Source: Micrococcus lylae NBRC 15355
Lineage (GTDB): Bacteria; Actinomycetota; Actinomycetes; Actinomycetales; Micrococcaceae
Assembly: GCF_001570885.1 (NCBI RefSeq)
Contig: NZ_BCSN01000011.1
Coordinates: 1 to 58,363, forward strand
Direction of reading: 5' to 3'
Length of the DNA stretch: 58,363 nt
Shown: positions 1 through 6,876 of the stretch, one piece after another
Layout of the letters: each line of letters begins with the position of its first letter
Position numbering within the stretch: the stretch's first letter is position 1
The notes under the pieces: generated by a model
What the model saw: the letters and a program-made list of their open reading frames with translations, nothing else
Database searches by the model: none
Told to the model about the DNA's origin: nothing
Position numbers and translations under genes: made by a program

Positions 1-1553
1 CGGGACAGCTCGAAGGCGGTGGCCACCACGGCGTCCGTGGTCTGCTCCACGCGGACGATCTCCACCAGGGGCATCTGGGCCACCGGGTTGAAGAAGTGGA
101 AGCCCACAAGGCGCTCGGGGTGCTCCAGCACCTCAGCCATGCCGGCCACGGACAGGGAGGAGGTGTTGGTCATGAGGATCGCGTCCTCGCGGACGATGCC
201 CTCGAGCTCGCGGACCACGGTGCGCTTGACCTCGAGCTCCTCGAACACGGCCTCGATGACCACGTCGGCGTCCGCGTAGACGGACTTGTCCGTGGAGCCG
301 CTGATCAGGCCGGCCAGCCCCTCGCCCTGCTCGGCGGTGAGGCGACCGCGCTCGACCTGCTTGGACACCTGCTTCTGCACGAAGGCGAGGCCGCGCTGCA
401 CGCGCTCGTCGTCCATGTCCGTCATCACCACGGGCACCTGCAGGTGCTGGGCGAACAGCAGGGCGAGCTGACCGGCCATCAGGCCCGCACCGACCACGCC
501 GACCTTCTTCACCGGCATCGCACGGTCCGCACCCGGATCGCCGACCGGCTTCTTCGCCCTGCCCTGGACCAGGCCGAGGAACGCGTAGACGGTGTGGCGG
601 AACTCGTCCGAGGCGATCAGCTCGGACAGCGCCTCGGCCTCGGCCTGCGCAGACTCGGCGCGTGTGCGGGTCCTGGCGCCCACGAACAGCTGCTCCAGGC
701 GGCGGCGGGCCGGCAGGTCGGCGCCGGGGCGGGCGGCCTGGAGCGTCGCGAAGGCCTCGACGGCGCGGTCCCAGGCGGCGTCCGAGGTGTCCCGGTCGCG
801 GTGGGCGGCCAGCTCGGCGGCCACGGCCTCGTCACCGGTGACCAGGGCGCCCGCCAGTTCGAGGCCGGCCTCCATCAGGTCGCCGTCGACGATGCGGTCC
901 ATCAGGCCCAGCTCGTGGGCCTCGGCGGCCTTGAGCAGACGGTTGTTGTCCAGCGGATTCTTGAGGACCACCTGCACGGCGGCCTCGGGGCCGATCAGGT
1001 GCGGGACGCGCCAGACGCCAGACCAGCCGGGGATCAGCCCGAGGCGCACCTCGGGCAGGCCGAATCCCTTCGCGTCGGCGGACACGATGCGATGGTCCGC
1101 GGCGAGAGCCAGCTCCAGGCCGCCGCCGAGGGCGAGGCCGTTGACCAGGGCGACGGTCGGGGCCGGGAACGCGCTGATGCGGTCGTAGACGGCATGGCCG
1201 AGCAGCGCGAGGTCGGCGCCTCGGGAGGTGTCCTCGAAGGAGGCCACCAGGGACAGGTCGGCGCCGGCGGCGAAGGTGCCCTCCACGCCGGTGTAGGCCA
1301 GCGCCTGGATCTCACCGGCCTCGGCGCGGCGGGCCTGGGCCTCGACCACGCGGCCGAGCTCCAGCAGGGTGCGCGGGCCGAGGGTGGCCGGGCGGCGGGG
1401 TCCGGCGCCGTTGTCCAGGGTCAGCAGGGCGAGCGTGCCGGCGCCGCCGGGCAGCTCGTGGTCGGTCACCTCGGCGGTGGTCAGCACCTCGTCCGGCGCC
1501 ATGGCGGCGAGGGACTCGAACTGCTCGAGCGGGGCGGGGGTGTGCGCGGTCAT
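1..1553 (-). CDS. fadJ: Fatty acid oxidation multienzyme: enoyl-CoA hydratase / 3-hydroxyacyl-CoA dehydrogenase (partial)
   Basis: Two-domain beta-oxidation enzyme of the FadB/FadJ type. It hydrates trans-2-enoyl-CoA and then oxidises the L-3-hydroxyacyl-CoA with NAD+, in the cytoplasm. About 517 codons are visible; the C-terminus lies beyond base 1. The first ~290 residues are a crotonase domain with the oxyanion-hole glycines in LALGGGLELAL and the acidic residue in LPEVRLGL. An NAD-binding Rossmann motif GVVGAGLMAG follows near residue 345, and the dehydrogenase His motif VGFHFFNP is near residue 480. The ATG at 1553 has an AGGAG ribosome site a few bases upstream. A perfect palindrome over its likely -10 box suggests repression. 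FadB and FadJ cannot be told apart from this fragment. Confidence 0.9.
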   Translation of the reverse strand, partial: MTAHTPAPLEQFESLAAMAPDEVLTTAEVTDHELPGGAGTLALLTLDNGAGPRRPATLGPRTLLELGRVVEAQARRAEAGEIQALAYTGVEGTFAAGADLSLVASFEDTSRGADLALLGHAVYDRISAFPAPTVALVNGLALGGGLELALAADHRIVSADAKGFGLPEVRLGLIPGWSGVWRVPHLIGPEAAVQVVLKNPLDNNRLLKAAEAHELGLMDRIVDGDLMEAGLELAGALVTGDEAVAAELAAHRDRDTSDAAWDRAVEAFATLQAARPGADLPARRRLEQLFVGARTRTRAESAQAEAEALSELIASDEFRHTVYAFLGLVQGRAKKPVGDPGADRAMPVKKVGVVGAGLMAGQLALLFAQHLQVPVVMTDMDDERVQRGLAFVQKQVSKQVERGRLTAEQGEGLAGLISGSTDKSVYADADVVIEAVFEELEVKRTVVRELEGIVREDAILMTNTSSLSVAGMAEVLEHPERLVGFHFFNPVAQMPLVEIVRVEQTTDAVVATAFELS

Positions 1554-1602
1554 GAGGCTCCTGTTCGTCGCGAGAGAGGGAGGCGTACCGCGTCTCATGC
1601 TT

Positions 1603-1615
1603 CCCGACGACGGCC
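1603..1615 (+). repeat. Dispersed 13-mer CCCGACGACGGCC, exact copy
   Basis: Exact copy in the 5' leader between the fadJ-type start and the rnd stop. The same 13-mer recurs exactly at 10595, 36321 and, in reverse complement, at 12455, 24397 and 29624. Confidence 0.7.
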
Positions 1616-1640
1616 GCTCGCCTCTGTCCTGTCCGTCACA

Positions 1641-1654
1641 TTACCCGTGGGTAA
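1641..1654. promoter_or_regulatory. Palindromic operator-like site before the beta-oxidation gene
   Basis: TTACCCGTGGGTAA is a perfect 14-bp palindrome 88 bp upstream of the fadJ-type start. It overlaps a minus-strand -10-like hexamer TAATGT (1638-1643). Such placement is typical of a repressor operator. A TetR-family regulator of fatty acid degradation is an inference; no regulator gene is nearby. Confidence 0.45.
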
Positions 1655-1678
1655 CCTTCCGGCGCATCCGCGCCGCGC

Positions 1679-2971
1679 TCAGACCGGCATGGGGTTGAGG
1701 AAGGAGACCGTGAGGATCGCGGCGGTCTGCTCGACCTGCCAGGGGCGGGCGCCGAGCCCGGCGAGGGCCTCCGCCACGGACTCCGGGGTCACGACCGCCG
1801 GCGGGTTCCAGCAGATCCGACGCAGGGTGTCCGGGGTGAGCAGGTTCTCGGTGGGCATGCCGATCTCGGCGGCGCGCCGGGCGACCCAGGGCTTGGCGGT
1901 GCGCAGGCGCGCGTCGGCCTCCGGGCAGCGGTCCTTCCACAGGCGGGGCTGCGGGGGACCGTCGCCACGGCCGCGGCGGTGTACCTCCGGGGCGTCGCCG
2001 TCGGCGGCGCGGTCCCGACCGGCCTTGATCGCCGCCACCCACCGGGCCGCCTCCCGACCGGCGGCGCGGCCGTGGAAGCCCTGGGTGGCGCGCAGCTGTG
2101 GGACGGTGCGCGGCTGGGCCTTCGCCGCGGCCACGATCGCCGAGTCGGGGAGCAGGCGGCCGGGGGCGATGTCCCTGTGCCGGGCCAGGTCGTCGCGGGC
2201 CTGCCAGAGCTCGCGCAGCACGGCAAGCTGGGTGCGGCTCTTGAGCGCGTGCGCTCCGGAGGTGCGGCGCCACGGGTCCTCACGCGGTCCGGGAACGGGG
2301 GTGGTGCGGATGTGCTCGAACTCCTGCTCGGCCCACTCGCGCTTGCCCTGGGACTCGAGCAGCGCGAGCAGGGCCTCGCGCAGCTCCACCAGCAGCTCCA
2401 CGTCGAGGGCGGCGTAGGTGAGCCAGGACTCGGGCAGCGGTCGGGTGGACCAGTCCGCGGCCGAGTGCTCCTTGGCCAGGGTCACGCCGAGCATCTGCTC
2501 GAGGACCGCGGCAAGGCCCACACGGGGCAGCCCGGCCAGACGGGCGGCGAGCTCGGTGTCGAAGAGCCGGTCCGGCCAGAGGCCCAGCTCGGACAGGCAG
2601 GGCAGGTCCTGCGTGGAGGCGTGCAGGATCCACTCGACGCCCTTCAGCGCCGCCACGAGCGGGGACAGGTCGTCGAACGCCTCCGGGTCGATCAGCCAGA
2701 TGCCGGAGCCGGTGCGCTTGAGCTGCACGAGGAAGGCGCGCTGGCCGTAGCGGATGCCGGAGGCGCGCTCGGCGTCGACGGCCACGGGTCCGGTGCCGCC
2801 GGACAGGGCCTCCGCGCAGGCGGCGAGACCGCCGGGAGTGTCGGTCAGCAGGGGGACCCCGTCGGCCGGCTCGGTGATGAGGCGGGGTGCCTCGGAGGCG
2901 GCGGTCTGCGTCGCGGCGGGGGAGCCGCCGTCGTGCTTCTGCGACGAACGGCTGGAGGGGGTGCGGGTCAT
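1679..2971 (-). CDS. rnd: Ribonuclease D (DEDD 3'-5' exonuclease with HRDC domains)
   Basis: 3'-5' exoribonuclease of the RNase D family, trimming 3' ends of structured RNAs such as tRNA precursors. The 430-residue protein has a 30-residue polar N-terminus. The DEDDy exonuclease domain spans about residues 40-205: D66 and E68 in VAVDAE, D122 in HASTQD, and Y186 with D190 in the TYAALD motif, so all metal ligands appear intact. HRDC-type nucleic-acid-binding helices follow at about 240-325 and again towards the C-terminus. The gene starts inside the stop of the upstream DUF3000 gene (ATGA overlap, 2968-2971), so the two are translationally coupled. This pairing is common in actinobacteria. Confidence 0.92.
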   Translation of the reverse strand: MTRTPSSRSSQKHDGGSPAATQTAASEAPRLITEPADGVPLLTDTPGGLAACAEALSGGTGPVAVDAERASGIRYGQRAFLVQLKRTGSGIWLIDPEAFDDLSPLVAALKGVEWILHASTQDLPCLSELGLWPDRLFDTELAARLAGLPRVGLAAVLEQMLGVTLAKEHSAADWSTRPLPESWLTYAALDVELLVELREALLALLESQGKREWAEQEFEHIRTTPVPGPREDPWRRTSGAHALKSRTQLAVLRELWQARDDLARHRDIAPGRLLPDSAIVAAAKAQPRTVPQLRATQGFHGRAAGREAARWVAAIKAGRDRAADGDAPEVHRRGRGDGPPQPRLWKDRCPEADARLRTAKPWVARRAAEIGMPTENLLTPDTLRRICWNPPAVVTPESVAEALAGLGARPWQVEQTAAILTVSFLNPMPV

Positions 2972-3591
2972 GCGTCCTTCCTGGGGACGGGCAGGGCGGT
3001 GACGCCGTCGGGCTGCGGGGGCAGGCCCGCGAACGCACAGACCATCTCGGCCCAGGCCTCCAGGTGGGCGCCCATGGCGCGGCCGCCCGGCGTCCAGGAG
3101 GCGCGCATCTCGATCTCGGTGGCGTCCGGGCGCTCGGCGAGGGTGCCGAACGACTCGGCCAGGATGCGGGTGGCGGTGCCGCCGGCGGCCGTGTAGTCCG
3201 CGTGGCGCAGCTCGAGGGAGTCCACGAGCCAGGTCCAGGCGACGGCGCCGAGCATCGGGTCCTCGGCGACGTCCAACTCCAGGCCGGCCTTGATGTAGGT
3301 GACCACGCGGAAGGTGCCCTGCCAGAGCTCCGAGCCCTCCGGGTCATGGAGGAGGACGAAGCGGCCGGTGGCCACGGCGGGGGGGATGTCCTCCGCGTCG
3401 GACAGGGGGCGCACGTCCGCGGCCAGGGCCACCGCGTGCGGGGCCAGGCCCTGGGGTGCGGCGATCTCGCGCAGCCGGACCTCGCGGCGCGGGGAGGCGT
3501 CCCGCAGCTCGCGCAGGGCAGTCCGGAAGGCACCGGGCAGGGCAGGGGACGCCCCGGGACGTGCTCCGTTCTGCAGTCCGACGAGGGTCAT
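2968..3591 (-). CDS. DUF3000 domain-containing protein
   Basis: Protein of 207 residues when started at the ATG at 3591 (MTLVGLQNG). An alternative start 11 codons upstream lacks support, because a -10-like box TACGCT sits exactly 7 nt before this ATG and suggests a leaderless mRNA. The sequence is soluble, with no membrane segment, and matches the DUF3000 family that is found next to rnd in actinobacteria; the family has no assigned function. It overlaps rnd by 4 bases, so the two are probably made together, and a role linked to RNA metabolism is only a guess from context. Confidence 0.8.
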   Translation of the reverse strand: MTLVGLQNGARPGASPALPGAFRTALRELRDASPRREVRLREIAAPQGLAPHAVALAADVRPLSDAEDIPPAVATGRFVLLHDPEGSELWQGTFRVVTYIKAGLELDVAEDPMLGAVAWTWLVDSLELRHADYTAAGGTATRILAESFGTLAERPDATEIEMRASWTPGGRAMGAHLEAWAEMVCAFAGLPPQPDGVTALPVPRKDA

Positions 3592-3598
3592 ACGGAAC

Positions 3599-3604
3599 AG
3601 CGTA
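3599..3604 (-). promoter_or_regulatory. -10 box TACGCT, leaderless DUF3000-rnd promoter
   Basis: On the minus strand TACGCT is followed by exactly 7 nt and then ATG (3591). Transcription would start at or next to the A of the start codon. No clear -35 element is visible. Confidence 0.5.
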
Positions 3605-3626
3605 GGACCGGCCGGCCCGGACACGG

Positions 3627-3694
3627 CGAGGGCGCGCCGGTGTCGGGCCGGACAGGCTCCGCTCAGGGCACGAGGGCGCGCCGGTGGCGGGCCG
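3627..3694. repeat. 24-bp direct repeat between ltaE and the DUF3000 gene
   Basis: Two copies (3627-3650 and 3671-3694) of a 24-bp unit beginning CGAGGGCGCGCCGG differ at one base. They lie in the 136-bp gap downstream of ltaE and upstream of the DUF3000 gene. Confidence 0.65.
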
Positions 3695-3727
3695 TATGGG
3701 ACCCTCGCACGCCGCGGGGGCGACGGC

Positions 3728-4840
3728 TCAGCCGTGCGCGGCGACGGCCTCGGCCACGGCGTCGGCGAAGTCGTCCACGTCCTGCTCCGTGGTGTCCCAG
3801 GAGGTCATCCAGCGGACCTCGTGGCGCTGCGGGTCCCAGTCGTAGAACGGGAAGCGGGCGCGCACCTGGTCCGCGGCGGCCGGGTCCAGCACCGCGAAGA
3901 GCGTGTTGGCCTCCGGACGCTGGGTGAGGACCACGCCGTCGATCTGTTCCACCCGGGCGGCCAGGCGGGCGGCCATGGCGTTGGCGTGGCCGGCCAGCCG
4001 GATGCCGAGGTCGTCCGTGAGCAGGGCGAGCAGCTGGGCGGAGAGGTAGCGGTGCTTGGAACCGAGCTGCATGGACGCCTTGCGCAGGTAGCCCAGCGCC
4101 TTCTCGGCACGCTGCGCGGCCGAGGACGCGTCCCCGCCGGGCAGGTCCGCGGCGGTGATGTGCCCGGCGGCGAGTATCGCGTCCGGGTTCAGCACCACGA
4201 TCGCCTCCGCGCCGAGGCCTCCGGCCTTGGTGCCGCCGTAGGACACCACATCCACGCCGGCGTCCGTGGTGAAGGCGCGCAGCGGCACGCCGAGCGCGGC
4301 GGCGGCGTTGGAGAGGCGGGCGCCGTCCATGTAGACGGTCAGGCCGGCCTCGTGCACGGCATCCGTGAGCGCCTTCACCTGCTCCACGGAGTAGACGGTG
4401 CCGACCTCGGTGGCCTGGGCGATCTCCACCACGGCCGGCTGCACGGCGTGGACGAATCCGTCCCGGTGCACGTGCGGAGCGATCAGCTCCGGGGTGAGCC
4501 GGCCGTCCGGGGTGGCCACGGACAGCAGGGAGGTGCGCCCGATACGCTCGGGGGCGCCGCCCTCGTCGTGGCGGATGTGAGCACACTCGGCGGCCAGGAC
4601 GGCGCCCCACGGCGGAAGCATCGCCTGCAGGGCCACCACGTTGGCTCCGGTGCCGTTGAACACGGGGACGGCGAACGCCTGCTCGCCGAACTCGGCGCGG
4701 ACGGCCTCGCCGAGGGCTGCGGTGACGGGATCGTCCCCGTAGGAGCGGGCGTGGCCGGAGTCGGCGGCGGCGAGGGCGGCCCAGACGTCCGGGTGGACGG
4801 GGGCGTAGTTGTCCGAGGCGAAGGCGCGCGGGCCGGTCAT
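3728..4840 (-). CDS. ltaE: Low-specificity L-threonine aldolase (PLP enzyme)
   Basis: Fold-type I pyridoxal-phosphate enzyme that cleaves L-threonine or L-allo-threonine to glycine and acetaldehyde. The 370-residue length fits the family. The N-terminal FASDNYAPVHPDV is the family's substrate-binding start. MDGAR supplies the PLP-pyridine Asp (D172), and K205 in SYGGTKAGG is the Schiff-base lysine. It begins 2 bp after the msrB stop and is almost certainly cotranscribed with it. The related beta-eliminating lyases share the fold, but the SDNY and GGTK motifs favour threonine aldolase. Confidence 0.9.
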   Translation of the reverse strand: MTGPRAFASDNYAPVHPDVWAALAAADSGHARSYGDDPVTAALGEAVRAEFGEQAFAVPVFNGTGANVVALQAMLPPWGAVLAAECAHIRHDEGGAPERIGRTSLLSVATPDGRLTPELIAPHVHRDGFVHAVQPAVVEIAQATEVGTVYSVEQVKALTDAVHEAGLTVYMDGARLSNAAAALGVPLRAFTTDAGVDVVSYGGTKAGGLGAEAIVVLNPDAILAAGHITAADLPGGDASSAAQRAEKALGYLRKASMQLGSKHRYLSAQLLALLTDDLGIRLAGHANAMAARLAARVEQIDGVVLTQRPEANTLFAVLDPAAADQVRARFPFYDWDPQRHEVRWMTSWDTTEQDVDDFADAVAEAVAAHG

Positions 4841-4842
4841 CG

Positions 4843-5286
4843 TCAGGCGGGTCCTTCCGGCTGCAGGGTCAGGGAGATCGAGTTGATGCAGTAGCGCAGG
4901 TCCGTGGGCGTGTCATAGCCCTCGCCCTCGAACACGTGGCCCAGGTGGGAGGCGCAGGCGGCGCAGCGGACCTCCACGCGGCGCATGCCGAGCGTGGTGT
5001 CCTCCCGATACTCCACGCGGTCCTCGGCGAGCGGGGCGAAGAAGGACGGCCAGCCGCAGTGGGCGGAGAACTTCTGCTCCGAGCGGAACAGCTCGGCGCC
5101 GCAGGCGCGGCAGGCGTAGACGCCCACCGTGTTCGTGTCCCAATACTCGCCGGTGAAGGCGCGCTCGGTGCCGGCGCGGCGCAGCACGTGGAACTCCTCG
5201 GGGGACAGGCGCGCGGCCCAGTCCTCGTCGGTCAGGGTGCGGGGATCCTCCGGAGTAGATCCGGTGGTGGGGGTGGACTCGCTCAT
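4843..5286 (-). CDS. msrB: Peptide-methionine (R)-S-oxide reductase
   Basis: Repairs methionine-R-sulfoxide in oxidised proteins. The 147-residue protein has a single MsrB domain. Two zinc-binding CxxC pairs are present (C59/C62 in CRACG and C108/C111 in CAACASH), along with the catalytic Cys at 133 (RYCINS) and a possible resolving Cys at 77 (HCGWPSFF). The ATG at 5286 was chosen because the MsrB fold begins soon after it and a TACAGT -10 box lies 7 nt upstream, fitting a leaderless transcript. ltaE follows after 2 bp. Confidence 0.95.
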   Translation of the reverse strand: MSESTPTTGSTPEDPRTLTDEDWAARLSPEEFHVLRRAGTERAFTGEYWDTNTVGVYACRACGAELFRSEQKFSAHCGWPSFFAPLAEDRVEYREDTTLGMRRVEVRCAACASHLGHVFEGEGYDTPTDLRYCINSISLTLQPEGPA

Positions 5287-5293
5287 GGGCGCG

Positions 5294-5299
5294 ACTGTA
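5294..5299 (-). promoter_or_regulatory. -10 box TACAGT, leaderless msrB-ltaE promoter
   Basis: TACAGT on the minus strand, then 7 nt, then the msrB ATG at 5286. The transcript would begin at or beside the start codon. Confidence 0.5.
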
Positions 5300-5373
5300 C
5301 TCCGCACTGCCCCGGACACGCCGGGGACGGGTCGCGCCGTGTCACCGTGCAGACGCGGCCCAGGAGCATGAGG

Positions 5374-5379
5374 GACAAT
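5374..5379 (+). promoter_or_regulatory. -10-like box GACAAT before the alpha/beta hydrolase
   Basis: GACAAT lies 7 nt before the second in-frame ATG (5387) of the hydrolase gene. If used, the mRNA is leaderless and the protein starts at residue 4 of the longer reading. Confidence 0.35.
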
Positions 5380-6763
5380 GGCGGGCATGTTCGGAGACCT
5401 GCCGCGCCCCGCCACGTCCGCCGCCCCGCTGCGCGAGGACGTGCTGGACCGGGTGCGTCGGTCGGTGAGCCGCGGCCTCGACGCGGCCCGCACCTCCCTG
5501 GACCTGTCCAAGACGGCCGCCCGCACCTCCGTGGACAAGTCCGTGGACGCGGCCCGTTGGTCCCCGCTGGTGGCCTCCCTCGGGCTGTCCGCCGCGTTCG
5601 TGGTGTTCGGCGCCTCCTCGACGCTCGCCTCCGTCTTCGCCAGGATCGTGGTCACCCCCGTGCGCAACCACGCCGAGGACGTGGAGGTCCTCGCCGTGAT
5701 CGACGGCGACGACGGCACCCGGGTCATCCTGTCGGCGGACTCGGAGACCACGGCCCCGGGCACCTATTCGCTCACCTTCGACGGCGGCGCCTCCTGCGCG
5801 CGCATCGGCCGGATCGTCTCCTTCGACCCCCGCGACGGCACCGTGGAGCGCGAGGTGGAGCACGTGTACTCCGGCGACCTGCACGCGGCCGCCCGCGGCC
5901 GCTTCACCGGCTTCGTCTACCCGACCCCGCAGGACGCCGGGTTCGACGCCGTGGACGTGGAGGTCCCGGTGGAGAACGGCACGGCCCCCGCCTGGCGTGT
6001 GGACCCGCCGGCCGCCGAGGACGGCACGCCACGGGCCGGGGACGGGATGTGGGCGATCATGGTCCACGGCCGCGGGGCCCGCCGCAACGAGGGCATCCGC
6101 GCGGTGCGCAGCGCCCAGAAGCTCGGCATGACCTCCCTGCTGGTGTCCTACCGCAACGACGGGGACGCCCCGGACGCCGAGGACGGCCGCTACGGTCTCG
6201 GCACCACGGAGTGGCACGACGTCCAGTCGGCCATCCGGTACGCCCTGGACCAGGGCGCCGAGGACGTCGTGCTGTTCGGCTGGTCCATGGGAGGGGCCGT
6301 GGCCCTGCAGTGCGTGGACCGCTCCGAGCTCGCCCACCGGGTGCGCGCCATCGTGCTCACCGGCCCCGTGGTCGACTGGATCGACGTGCTCAAGTACCAG
6401 GCCGGGCTCAAGCGCATCCCGGAGGCCGTCGGACTCGTCGGGCGCTGGCTGCTGTCCAACCGGGCCGGGCGCCTCGTCACCGGCCTGGCCGCCCCCGTGG
6501 ACCTGAAGTCCCTCAACTGGGTGGCCCGCGCCGAGCAGCTGCGCGTGCCGACCCTGATCATGCACTCCGAGGACGACGACTACGTGCCCGTCGGCCCCTC
6601 CATGGAACTGGCCGAGCGCAACCCGGACCTGGTCCGCTTCGTCCGCTTCACCCGGGCCCGTCACACCAAGGAGTGGAACGTGGACCGGCGCAAGTGGGAC
6701 CACACCGCGCGCGGCTGGCTGCGCGCCGTCCTCAACGCCACCCGTCCCGGCGCCGCCCGCTGA
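5378..6763 (+). CDS. Alpha/beta hydrolase family protein, membrane-anchored
   Basis: Serine hydrolase of unknown substrate, 461 residues from the ATG at 5378 (458 if the ATG at 5387 is used). The N-terminal 60 residues are helical and charged. A hydrophobic segment at about 64-92 probably spans or anchors to the membrane. A beta-rich region to ~215 follows, then the alpha/beta hydrolase fold: HGRG oxyanion motif at 230-233, nucleophile elbow GWSMGG with S303, an acidic residue in SEDDDYVP (about D400) and H429 near the C-terminus. The triad therefore looks complete. It is convergent with the M3 peptidase gene. No specific reaction can be assigned. Confidence 0.85.
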   Translation: MAGMFGDLPRPATSAAPLREDVLDRVRRSVSRGLDAARTSLDLSKTAARTSVDKSVDAARWSPLVASLGLSAAFVVFGASSTLASVFARIVVTPVRNHAEDVEVLAVIDGDDGTRVILSADSETTAPGTYSLTFDGGASCARIGRIVSFDPRDGTVEREVEHVYSGDLHAAARGRFTGFVYPTPQDAGFDAVDVEVPVENGTAPAWRVDPPAAEDGTPRAGDGMWAIMVHGRGARRNEGIRAVRSAQKLGMTSLLVSYRNDGDAPDAEDGRYGLGTTEWHDVQSAIRYALDQGAEDVVLFGWSMGGAVALQCVDRSELAHRVRAIVLTGPVVDWIDVLKYQAGLKRIPEAVGLVGRWLLSNRAGRLVTGLAAPVDLKSLNWVARAEQLRVPTLIMHSEDDDYVPVGPSMELAERNPDLVRFVRFTRARHTKEWNVDRRKWDHTARGWLRAVLNATRPGAAR

Positions 6764-6770
6764 GCAGACG

Positions 6771-6845
6771 CCGCCGGGAAGCCCTGGGCCGCCGGGAAGC
6801 CCCGGGCCGCCGGGGAACGCAGAGGGCCGCCGGGGAACGCCCCGT
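6771..6845. repeat. Four tandem 18-20 bp GC-rich repeats at a convergent junction
   Basis: Units starting CCGCCGGG(G)AA lie at 6771-6788, 6789-6806, 6807-6826 and 6827-6845. They occupy the gap just after the hydrolase stop and before the end of the converging M3 peptidase gene. Confidence 0.7.
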
Positions 6846-6876
6846 CACCGTGTGAGCGCCCCGGCCGGCATCAGGG

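Noticed and set aside
96-2417. A 773-codon plus-strand frame opposite the fadJ-type gene and rnd
   Set aside because: The opposite strand encodes clear enoyl-CoA hydratase/dehydrogenase and RNase D motifs. The frame is a by-product of high third-position GC.
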